From Syngnathus acus (taxonomy: Eukaryota; Chordata; Actinopteri; Syngnathiformes; Syngnathidae), in NCBI RefSeq assembly GCF_901709675.1, contig NC_051094.1, positions 9,604,501 to 9,668,500 on the forward strand: 64,000 nt of DNA, read 5' to 3'. Under the pieces are notes generated by a model that made no database searches, had not been told where the DNA came from, and saw only the letters and a program-made list of their open reading frames with translations. This document shows, one piece after another, positions 44,179 through 56,100 of the stretch (the first letter of the stretch is position 1; each line of letters opens with the position of its first letter). A program made the position numbers and the translations under genes.

Positions 44179-47100
44179 GTAAAACCACATAGATTAGGTG
44201 AAAAGAATGGACACGGTGCATGCATTGGTGCATCACTACAGCTAGCAGGCTAACTGGCGGCCAGCTGACAGCCACTACAACAACGTGGCCGTTTTATTGC
44301 AAGTGACAGCTGGTTTGGCAGTGGCGACAGCATGTCCCCTGCGCTTCCCCAACAACGTTATGTGTTACAAATGTGGATCTTGCCACGCCTGTGATACAAA
44401 ACCACAATGATTGTGGGGGACAACATCCCAGCTTGCACAAGAAGCTAGCCAGTTTCATTCTTGATGAGAGTCAAGCTACATACGTGCAAGCTGCACACAC
44501 ACATTTTTCGATGGCCAGGTTTTAATCGATGGTTGTGACGGATGAAGACGCTTTATTGTAATAATGAAAAACTATGTTACTCTCTAACCTGTGGCGCAGG
44601 TGCTTCTTGCTGGGCACAGGGAGATGCAAACCAAGGAAATCAATTAACAGTATTCATCATTCTCAATCAATTTAGTGGAAATCCAACTAAATCCGTTGAA
44701 AACTCTTTTGCTCTTTGTGAAATGGTATGCAGCAATATGCCGACTAAACTTGTCCAAAAAAGAATCTGTGTCAAAGTGGTACAGACAAGCTTTCAAAGAG
44801 GAGAACATTTTAGATTGGGTCATTAGTGGAAGTTACAGATGCATGTGGTTTCACTTTACTTTACAGTTCAGTTTTCATAATCAAATTATCTGTAAACAGG
44901 GTGGCACAGTGGAGCACGTCAGCCTCACAGTGCAGAGGTTGTCCAGGCTTTCTCTGTGGTGTTTGCATGTTCTCCCTGTGCCTGCTTGGGTTTTCCTCTC
45001 ACAGCTTTCCTCCCACATTCCAAAGACAATCAATTGAGCACTCCAAATTGCCCGTAGGTGTAACTGTAAGTGCCCATGGTTGTTTGTCTTGGTGCCCTGC
45101 GATTGGCTGGCGACCAGTTCAGGGTGTCCCCGGCCTACTGCGTGAAGCCAGCTGGGATAGGCTCCAGCATGCAGGTGGCAATCCTAAACACCTATCCACA
45201 GTGTTAAAATGTGTTTATAAAATTGTATGGCAGGCTTGAATGGCCTCTGCCAACAGGCTGCAGGTTCCCATTGTAGTTTATCTTCAGCATCCTTAAAATT
45301 CTTTCGTAATTCTTAACATTCAGAAAACAGTCCAGGGAGGGTTATTGTATCAGCACATCAACGCAGGAAGTTTCTTTGCCTGCTGTCATCAGGTACGTGT
45401 TATTTGATACAAAGGTATGGATGTCAGAGGCTTTGGTGAAATCAGAGCCGCCTCCTGCCGCTGCCCCCCATTAATAGTCCATTATATCGTAAGGCCATTG
45501 CGACATCTGAGTCCCGACAAGTTGTTGTCTCATCCTCTGCTTGAGCCCACCGTGTGTCTGACCTGAGGACTGTTTTTTAATGGGAGGCTATGTGTGTGTG
45601 CTTTTTTAATGTTATGAGAGACGTAAAAATAGAAAGTGCCAGACATGACATGTTAAGTGTTACCAATTTATTTGCACGTTAAGAGATGACATGTTAAATC
45701 TTTCTGTTTTATTGTTTCGTAATCAACAGTGATGAAATAATAATGGCCTGACAAAAAAAAAATGTCGTAAACATCTCCTTGTGGTAAAATTGGCTACGTC
45801 CTTTGTTAAACATTCATCCATCCATTTTCCGCACCGCTTCTCCTCACAAGGGTCACAGGCATGCTGGAGCCGATCCCAGCTGAATTTGGGCAGTCAGCGG
45901 GGGACACCCTCAGCCGATTGGTTGAATTCCCTCTATGAAATAGACACATATAATAAGAGACGATTTGAGACATATCTATTTTTGATATATTTTAAATTGC
46001 AAACATTTGATTTTGTCTGAAATGATGCTCTCACCCATTTTCTGATTGCATTGTTGTTGTTTTTTAACAAAACCCCAAATTAATATAGAAAAAACATCAC
46101 TTGGATATTTCTGTGAGTTCTACTGCTTTTATAGTCTTAGGGTTTGAATTTTGTGGATTTGTGTCACAAACAGATGCATATTTATCCACATTATGAGAAG
46201 TTATGTTCGGTCTTATTTTGCTTTTTATTTTTTGTGAAGGTCCTCTTTTATTCAAGCCAAATGAGTTGTGCTGGCGGTGGCCAATACTTAGGGCAATTAG
46301 CAGTCCAGTCTGAGAGATCTCTTTTTTTCCAAAGTCCTGTCCCTCTAGAAAGCAAAAACGCTCCTTAATTTGTCACCGAGAAGGCAAATTGCACCTACTA
46401 AAGAGCATAATCGATGCCACAACTGCCACACTCAGCACCTGCATCAGTTAAATTGGAATGACTTTTACTAAATGAGAGTCATCGTTTAACAAATTGGACT
46501 CACAGGACAAGGGTACTTTCTTTGTTTTTAAATTCCCCTGATTTCTTGTTGTCTATTCACAAAGACAGCCTTCTTACTTCCTCAATTCTTCATTCCAATG
46601 TCTTAATTTACTTTTCCTTATAGTTTTAATGCTCTCAGCTTTTCTTATGCACTTAAATGAGATCTGTCTGGCTGCTTTAGAGAAGATTACAGGGCATTAA
46701 ATGGCTCAATGCTGCTTGATCTACCATATCAGTGAATGTGCTCTACTCTTCACACTTTCCTCTCAACCTCAGGAAAGAAGATGCTCGGCACTGTTAAGTC
46801 CACTTTGCACCGGTTAACCTCAGTCCAGATCTCACACAGAGGAGGTTCCACTGAGCAGCGATAATGGAGGAACCACTGACGTTTTCCTTTGTAGCAAACC
46901 CGTTTAGCACACTGTTGCATCGGAGCCAGAGGAAGAAAACTCGGCTGTCGACTGCTTCTCGTCTCAACTGAATGCATTGCTTGTTGCGGATTACGACCAG
47001 CGCGTAAAAGCTGTGTGAGGGGAGTCGGCGCCGGCCCATAATGGGGCGGCAGCCACCTTGTCACTGTCAGTGGCGTTATTGTTGAGCTTAGTGCTTTGAG

Positions 47101-50100
47101 AGGCAGCTGCTAGTGGCAGTGAGGCCTCACTCCGGAATGACTGAATGGGTGTTAGCAACCACAGACTACATGACTGTATGCTTCTAAAAGGATGCTTTTG
47201 GACCAATTCAATGGGCGATCATATGAGCGCAAGGTCGTTGCACTCTAACTAGACATTCTAGCATGTGACGTTACGCTTTGGTTTTCGGATGTTAGTTAAT
47301 AAAACCTGTAAAGGCTGCTCTTTGTAATGAGGAATTATGTTCAACCATTGCCACCAACGTGATGTCACAAGGGCTGTTTTTACTCAACTCAACTCAATAC
47401 AGTCTACCACAAACTTTGTGCTTCCACACATGTAACCCCTGCGGCTTCAATAAAGATTCCGTTTATTTGCAAGTTTTCATCTCGTCTTAGCTAGGCACCC
47501 ATGGCCCACGAAATATTTCCTGTCCCAACTTGCCTCTTCACATATGTTTTCTATTTGCAGGACACAGGCGGAAATGGCACACACATGTCGTGGGACCATC
47601 AATCTGGCCACTGCTCACATCGACACAGAGGATGCCTGCAATATTGTCCTGAGCAGCAGTGGCCGCACATACCACCTGAAGGCTAGTACTGAAGTGGAGC
47701 GGCAGCGATGGATCACGGCTCTGGAGTTGGCTAAAGCTAAAGCCATTCGCATGATGAATGACCAGTCGGGTAAGTTAGAAGTACAGGTGGCTATTCATTT
47801 GGAGAAAGTGGAGCGTCTGTGAAATTCTAAACTTTAGCCACTGTTCCAGCACACCATTGGTGGACTTAATGTCAACACAGATTAAGATAATTGTCTGTTA
47901 TCTAAGTGCTAATCTCCTTGCGCCTTAATTCTTGAGGTTCAGCGAAGGCAATGTTCCGTTCACCCATTTGTTTCCCAAACCATTGGCATTCCAGCATGAG
48001 CCAGGAGAGGGCAGCCAAGTCCCCTCGCTGCTTTTGGATAACAAAGCAGAGGACCTGGTAACATGACAACAGAGCATTGTCCTCTGCAAGGGCATGCAGA
48101 CTTGGCTGGTGTTGCTGGTCAGAGGTTGTGGGAAAAGCTGTGGGAGAAATGCAGAGCTTTTCCTCCACTTTTCTTATTGGCTGCTGATAGACTGAGTGAG
48201 GCTAAATATTCCTTTGCCCACAGTTTGAAAGTCAGATCACTAAAGATACACTGACAATGTAGTAAAATATGAAGGATCTGCTTTGCATCCAAGGAGATGT
48301 TGTCTAATCATAAAATGGCATTGAACTTACAGAACCTTTAGTAGCTTTTTGTGTATTTCCCTTGATTTTTTTTGTTTTTTTTGCAGGACAGATTCTGAGC
48401 AATTCCTCAAAGGAGGACGATAGGTAATTCATGCTCAATAAGTAGACGATTTCAAAGACGGTTAGAATATAGGTATCTCGTTCAGGCGGGTGGTCGGGTT
48501 TGCACAGTGGGTGACTGTTGTAAGCGCTTATCAGAATCAGGCATTCATGGCGCTCACAGAGAACCACATCCCATTCGTCACCGTTGGGCAAACACACCTC
48601 TGTGACAAGGTACCTTTGTTCATCAACCATCCCTTTTCTATTCGGGACAAAGACCTGCTATTGATCTGCGTTTTTTGCAAGGATTTATTACATGGTCTGT
48701 ATGAATCCACTTCTAAGGCATTGCAATATGGGGCTTCTTTTCTTTCTCCTCCTTTTCTAAATCTTTACATTGATGCAACACCTCTATAGCCCAACCTTGT
48801 ATTTAAATGTTAATTTTATACCTGTAATGCTTCATTCACATTCATGTATGCAGCTTGATTTAAATCGGATGTGGATTGGATTTTAAGAGCCTTACGTCAC
48901 TGTGAGCCCTGGTTTGTTCAGCAGATGGCGCTGTTCATTCACTTTGAACCGTCTGTGCTTGAGCAAGTTGGATGTGGCTGTGCGGTGTAAATCAGAGATG
49001 GCTGAAGTAGCCCAAAATTATTAGAGTACAATTACTTTAGAATAATATTGCTCAAATCAAACTAAAAAGTCATCCTCCATAGAGTTATTTAATAGGCCGA
49101 TACACTCTCTTGCATATTTCTCAAGTGGAGTTCTTCCAGGTTAAAATTCAAGATAGAAATACAAATAGAAGGCGGACTGTAGCTCAATGTAACAGAGTAA
49201 AAGTAGTTTTTTCTTTTTTTAAAACAAAAAATAAATGTCGTGAAAAAGTAAATTACTGCATGAAAATTACTCTGATAAGTGCGATATATTCTCATTCAAT
49301 ACTACTCCACCATGGTCATAATATGGACTGTATGGTAGCAATTATAACTAATTAGATCTGTTTGAATCAGAAGCCTTCAAGCTCCTGTGCTCCTTTCTTT
49401 AAAGTGGGTCTTTTAAGTTTGTGATTAACTTGTTCATTATATCACTTGGCCATTAGGAATTCGTCTTCATTTTGTATGTTGGTCCAGTATTATAGATAAA
49501 AAATTCATGTTGATCCTCTGGCTCTGTTAGTTTAATGTCTTTTTTTTTCTGGTGCTCTCTCCGTGGTCCTGAATCAAAGACAATGCAAAGAAAGATCAAA
49601 ACCCTCCCTCATTACGGTTTTTGCTCGCCTTTTCCACCCCTCCTCCCCTTATCCAACATCACACACTCCCACCAACCCACCCCCACGTTCTCCATACCCG
49701 CTCTTCGTCATCCGCCTCCTTACTCTGTCTGGTTTTCCCACCTCCTCCTGATACCTGTGTCTTTCTTAGTAAGCACTTCACAGTTTTTCTGGTGTGATTT
49801 TTTTTTTTTTTACTTTTGACTAGAAAGAGTGATTTTTCTCTTGTAGGTATGTGGCTCATCTTTCCTTGTTGTCTTGTCTTGTCGAGCGTGCGTGTGCGTG
49901 CACGTGCGTGTGTACAGGAGCTCTGCTTGTTAGTTGCTGGATATTCTCCGTCTGCCATTTTACTCTTACACCGCTGATAATTTAACATGTATTTTTTTTC
50001 GTTGTCATCGTGTCAGTTTGGAATTGATTTGAATGGTCAAACCTATTACAATATAGACCTGTATGAGGCGATATTACACTAACATTGTGCAATGCAACCT

Positions 50101-53100
50101 AATCAATTTGCATCTGCCCCATTTCCATATTTGCTGTAGGATCTATCATGCACCCTGTCCTACTTTCTGCATCTATTTGTGCTTTGATGTTTTAAAATGG
50201 TAGATAGAAAGATTGTGTGACTAAAATACTCTTTAGTGGTGGACAGTATAAATAATAATGAGAACAAAATCAATGCGGGAAAATCGTTGCCCTGCCCTAT
50301 CTAGTCTATTGTATGGCATGAACTGTACATTTTGCATCAATCATTGAGTGTTCATTCAACTTAGTTCATGATCTTAATTGCTTTAAACTCTTACATACTT
50401 TTGTCTTTAAATAATAGCCGTCTGGAACGTTCTCCTGAACTCAAGGGTTTGTCAAATTCAACTGGAATTGTATGGTGCTTTTTTTTTTATGTCATGATAT
50501 GAAGTGTTTGCTTCTGAGTTCATCGAGTTGATTTAATGATGGTAAAGCTGGTTTGCAGTGGAAGCACTTTACGCCTATGTTTGTGCTTCATTAAGTCTTT
50601 GTGTTTGATTTCGTTACTGCTTTTGGTTTTTAGCCTCTCAGGTTCTCTGTTAGTGGACTGTAGACATCTCAGAGATAGTGAGAAAGCACAGAGTGGAACA
50701 TAATGTCTTTTCTTTTTGTCCTAGATCAATACCATTTATCCATCTTTTTCTGCTATAATTGGCTGAGGTGAATAGCTCAAACTTTGAAAATGTCAGCTTC
50801 TCTTTGGTTACATTTGTCTGGCTTTAATGAGCTCAGTACTTTCTCTCTCTCTCCTCTCAAGCTTTGGGGATTGTTTTTGCTCCTGCGTCTAAATGCAGTA
50901 AGTGACTTAATGAGACAGTTGGCTCTTCGTTTAGTTTGCCTAGCGCCTTCGGCTTTTCGCCAACTTTCTTTGAGCAAATAAACAGGGAAACATTAATACC
51001 ATTTTAACATTGAATGCACTGAAGAACAGATGTGATTATGGTCAAGTATCAAACTAATCTCTTATTTTTGCTTCAGTACCGCTTTAAAACATGCTTCAGG
51101 ACCTTCAGTGTATATTATTATTTCCACTTCAGTAAATCTTCCCTGTCAGCAGTAATCGCCTCACTTACCGAGCACCACAAATATTTGCTGTATTTACATG
51201 TTTCTACATGATGTCTGTAGGTACTAAAATAACTTGTAACTATTTATCAACATAATTAGAATCTATGGAGAAGTGCTATTAAGATAAAAGCACCGCATTT
51301 ATTCGACATTTTTTATGACTGCATAATAACCTCACAATGGAAGGTCAGAGACTTTGGATGTGCCATTTAATGGTATCGAGCCATCTCTCTGTGTTGCAAG
51401 ACCAAGATTTGCCTCCAATAGAAGAAAGATGCTCCAGCGGGGCAAAATATGTGGTTGGAACTAGGAAAACTTCTCAGAGAGGCTAACAGAGCGGCCAGTT
51501 GAAGAATGGTCTTTCCTTTGGTGTAGACACACCAGTCTGACTTAATATTGCTTAGCTTAATTTGATACGTAGGTTTCTTTTTGAAACACACCAGCCTAAC
51601 CTAATACCGTGCCATTTAGCTTTCCAGAAATAGCTGACTTTTGCTGTCAGCAGCAGACAGACGGGGATGGCGGGGAGACGGGAGGGCTGTGCATTCTGGT
51701 CTGAGTTGAGTAGATCACTGTTGGCCGGCCTGACCGTTCCTGTCTCCTCTGCTTCAACTCCCTCCTTCCCCCTCCCTCCCATCCTCCCTCCCTCTCCAAT
51801 TTGCACTGCAATGAGAAAAGCGTGTGGAGGGGAATTGAAAATGTGCAAGGCTCTGTTTGGCGTACGTGTTTCCGGAAGCAAAGCGAGGGAGGGGATGAGA
51901 ATGACTGGAAGGAGCATCTGCGTTCCTTCCCCGCATCCGTGCGGTGACACTGTACGTATGCCCGTGAATATGCATGCGTGTGCCGGTACACTGCAATGCT
52001 GACTGGAAAAAGTGGCCGCCTCAGCCCCCACCCTCCACTCTCTACGATGCGTCTGGAGGTGCGCGGAGTGGAATCAGGGCCGCGCAGAGTGGGATGAAGG
52101 GCCGGAGATGCTGGGATCCGAGAAGCGTCCGCTCCCTCTGTGCCTCGGGCTGCTTGAGTAAACTCAACCAGGGTCAGTACCGCTTTGGCCAGGAAACACG
52201 GCGCTGTCACACTCCTCTCCATCTGTCAAATGAGAAACCTTCCGCGTCATGCTATCTGAATCTCAGCCTAGCTCAAGCCGTCATCCATCCATCCTTCCAT
52301 CTCCTCCTGGCATCTGACAGCAAGGATGCCCGGAATTGGGCAGCCTCCTCCTACATTGCAGCAAATGCAGGTATATGCTGTAATTGGGAAAAAAGCAGCG
52401 TCTCCTGCCATTTGCCCTTCTCACTGCATGCTGTGCTCATTTCTTTCTGCCGTCCTCTCGTGCTGGTTTTAGCTCCCACTTCCTCTCTCTCCTTTGCGCC
52501 TGCTCCACTTTCCATTCGCATGTGTGGATGAGCCCGAAGCGGCACGCTGGCCTAGCAGGTATGTTGTGTCTGAAAATTGTCGAGAATGAATTTCTATTTC
52601 TAATGTGAGAAAGTAGACTTTACATTTACCAAATCAAATACACTTTTTTTTAAAGCAAGCAAATTTTCTATTTTTCTTTCCACTGCGCTTACTTTAGATA
52701 TCCTTTTCATGCCCCTGGCAATGTTGGACAACTTTCTGTTGAGCAGCTGTGCTCTTATGCCCTGGGCTCTCTGGCCCCTCTAGCTGCTGTTTGTTCATTC
52801 AAATGAGTTTGACTTTGGCACCACAGATGGGATTCTTTTAAGGCCTTTCACTGTCTGCTTCAGCACTCACTCACTCACTCACTCCTCCATATTGAAGGTA
52901 ACTCAAAACAATGAGTCATATCCAGTACATTTCCACCCCAAGCAGTACTCTTTGTGACATGTCGCCTTGTATACCAACACAAATAATCTAGAATGATTTC
53001 CAGAGTTGCACATGCTTCCACCAATGTTGAGCTGTTAACAAATTGAGAAATCACATTTGTTTTTGTATTCTGACAAGAATAAGGCTGTAAATGACAAGTG

Positions 53101-56100
53101 GAGGCCTTCACAGTCAAACATTACATAGCCACACAACATAACAATTGTGAAACATAAAAAAATATATAGTATAAATAACATGCAAAATGTACAACACTCA
53201 TTATGAAGCAAGGAAGTCAAGTCCAAGTTCTCCTCACTTTAAATTCCCTCGTTTAGTAGAGGCTCCAGGCTAGTGAAGCAAAAGTTGCGGGTCCCGACCT
53301 ATAGAAAGAAAAGTATTCCTGGCTTATTTCTACTCAACATCACATTTTAAAAATTGACTGTAGTATCTACTGTATGTCACTGTCATTGTTTTTAACAAGA
53401 ATTTGAGGCAACGATTCACAGAAGAATACAGACGGTACAATATGGCTAAAGTATGACAACTGCATGTGATACTCAGTGATTGTGTTTCATGTTTGTGTGC
53501 TATTAGCACAAGACATACGCAAAGCATTATGGAGGCCAGGTCGAATGCATTTATAATTTAGAGTATCATGAGAGGTCTGTTGACACGGTTATGGATCACC
53601 ACGTGAGATTCTGCATTGGATAATCACTTCCTGCTGGACCATGTTGAGTCCATTATTTTAAAACGTGCAGATATTAATGTAAAGAGTGCTTTGAGGTTAC
53701 TACCAGTATTAGCCGTGATCTCTGCCCTGGTTTTGATGGCCTTTATCATGGCTGATTATCTTGTAGCACTGACGCCGCGCTACTGAGAGTGTGATGAATG
53801 TCTATCTTGCCGTGTTATTGGGTCACTGGCTTATGGTTCTCAATCTCACGAAATTGTTTTCCATTTCCAGCAATGGTATTCGGTGTGAGGGAGTAACAGC
53901 AGATGAAAGAAGGGCTTCTGAAACGTTCCCATATGAGGTACTGGCGATGACAGTTTTTTCGGTATCCTTTCGGTGCCACTGTCAAGGCACTTCATGGAGG
54001 TGTACCACTGGCAGTCAGAATTTTGGTATCGTGTTAACCTTTCGTCAAAGGTTAACATTTGTGGTACTTAGTTTTCCACACGAAGGCATCTTCCTCCTAA
54101 TTATTCCTCCTAATAATAATAATATATAGTTATCTAATTGTCATTAACATTTATTTATTTATTTTTATTTGTTTACAGTTTGCACTGCTCCTTCATACGT
54201 GCTGTGAGATTTTGATATTGTTGAATCCCTAGTTGCTAGAAAACCTCTATTAGGACTAGATTGCAAACAAGAGATGTAATATCAGGCTGCTCTCTTATTC
54301 AGACAGTATTCTTCAAGCCGCAGTTGACTGCACTAATTTGCCTTTTCAATGGAAAGACTACATTGAGAAAATTGTAAAGAAACGATTGACTTTCCCTTTC
54401 ATCATCTCAGCTTAGAATGAAAGTTTAGAAAAATGGAACACGTTGCTTCATTTATTCCTCCAATGAATCTTCCCTTCTTTTTTCTGGGCTTCACAGCTAT
54501 GACAGCCATTGATGAGTTGCTTCACACGCTCTCATTTGCTTGCGAAGAGCCGAGTGCGGCGTAACTGGCTTCAACCTCTCGTCTCCTCTGTATGTCTCCT
54601 CGTGATGTATGGAGCCAGTTAGCAATTACTGGCCAGTATTACACTTTGCCCCCCCTGGAGACCCATCGCTTCATCGAGTGTGTGCTTGCTTCTCTTTGTA
54701 TACACTCATATATTCCCTTTCTCCTTCACACCCCATAAAACAGCACTATAAATACCAGCATATTGGGTTTACAATGCTCTACATGCATGCCAAATAAATC
54801 TTTTGTCAAATATGCTTTTTAAGGCTAGCTAAAACATAAAGAAGAATGTTGTAACAAGCATTTAAAAAAAAAAAAAAACTTCAGGACTGCTCTTAAGTTC
54901 CACTCATTTGGGGAAACTTTTCCCAATATCCCGTTTGCATTTCAGCTTTCTTGACACTACTTTTCTCTTTCCATTTCATTTCCCCAACAAGTGTTCATCT
55001 GCTGTCACCGGGTGACATGTGAGCTAGAGGCAGCTTTTCATTTATCTGACCGAGTCTCCTCAAGGGACAAGGAAGGCGCTGCCCTGCAATGGGGCAACAT
55101 TCTCTCAATTAGAATGCCGGAAATGTCTCTCTTACCAATCTGAGTAGAGAGTGCACATGTACACGTAAGATGTAATGAAGGTCAAAGGAGCGATACAAAC
55201 TTCCCATGCTGTCAATTTGGATTCAAGATCATATTTGCAGAGATTATGTCATCCTCCTCCGAGAAGGGGAAGGTTGGTTTTGCTGGTGGAAACACATGCA
55301 GGGTGTTGTCCAAGGGGCTAGTACAGTTTGTGGGGGGAGGTGGTCTGCCCTTGAGGCATGACTTGCGTGACAATGTGCTCCAAGCGTTGCCTCATGGCGC
55401 TAGATTCTCTACACCGGCCGGGGCTGCACATGATTTTTCTGCATGCGAGCTACTTATAAAATGTTCAAAATAATCTACTTGCATCTGTTAAAATTTGAAA
55501 CTATATTCATGAACATATTAAGTATTTGTTGGTGTTCCTTTCAATTTGCCATGAAGTGATATTGCAAAATACAACTTCAATTTTTTTGTCATTCCCTTAC
55601 TCTGATGACTTGCGCTTGATGGAAATCCCTCCAAATAAAAGAAAAGAAAATGGCAATTTTTTTTTTTGCTCAAGTCAGCTTGTATTCAATACACGTGAGC
55701 AAAGGGTGTGGCTTTGCTCAGCAACTCGAGGGGGCGGATTAGTGAAGTCAGCCTATATTTCAAATCTTGCCAGCATTATAAAACAGCGTGCAAACTGTAC
55801 CTTCAGTTCTGCAATACGATTTAATTGCGAAAGTCAAAGACTTGACACATACCCTGTATTTACTCTTCTTTCAAGCTTTCAGCCCCAACCCTGGCTCTTG
55901 ATTTTTTTGGAAAGGCAATTGGTAGAGCAGGCGTCGCTGCTATAAACAGACCCCTTTTAACAAACATGCTTGTCGACATGTGACAGTTTATTTTAAGTGG
56001 TCTTCCCGAGAGCTGCTAAACTTGCTCGCAAATTGAGGCTGAAGAATCAGCGCCTGCTGCAGTAAATGCATTTGCACTTCCCAAATGTTCTGTATATCGA

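Larger units (their letters stand above)
44179..47560 (+). other. osbp2: osbp2 intron 1
   Basis: A 3.4-kb intron holding two fragments of one retroposon family in opposite orientation (44900-45175 and 45811-45930). No exon was recognised. Confidence 0.8.

Noticed and set aside
51647-52222. 191-codon minus-strand open frame
   Set aside because: It sits in a GC-rich patch where both strands are open; no recognisable motif and no conserved family resemblance.
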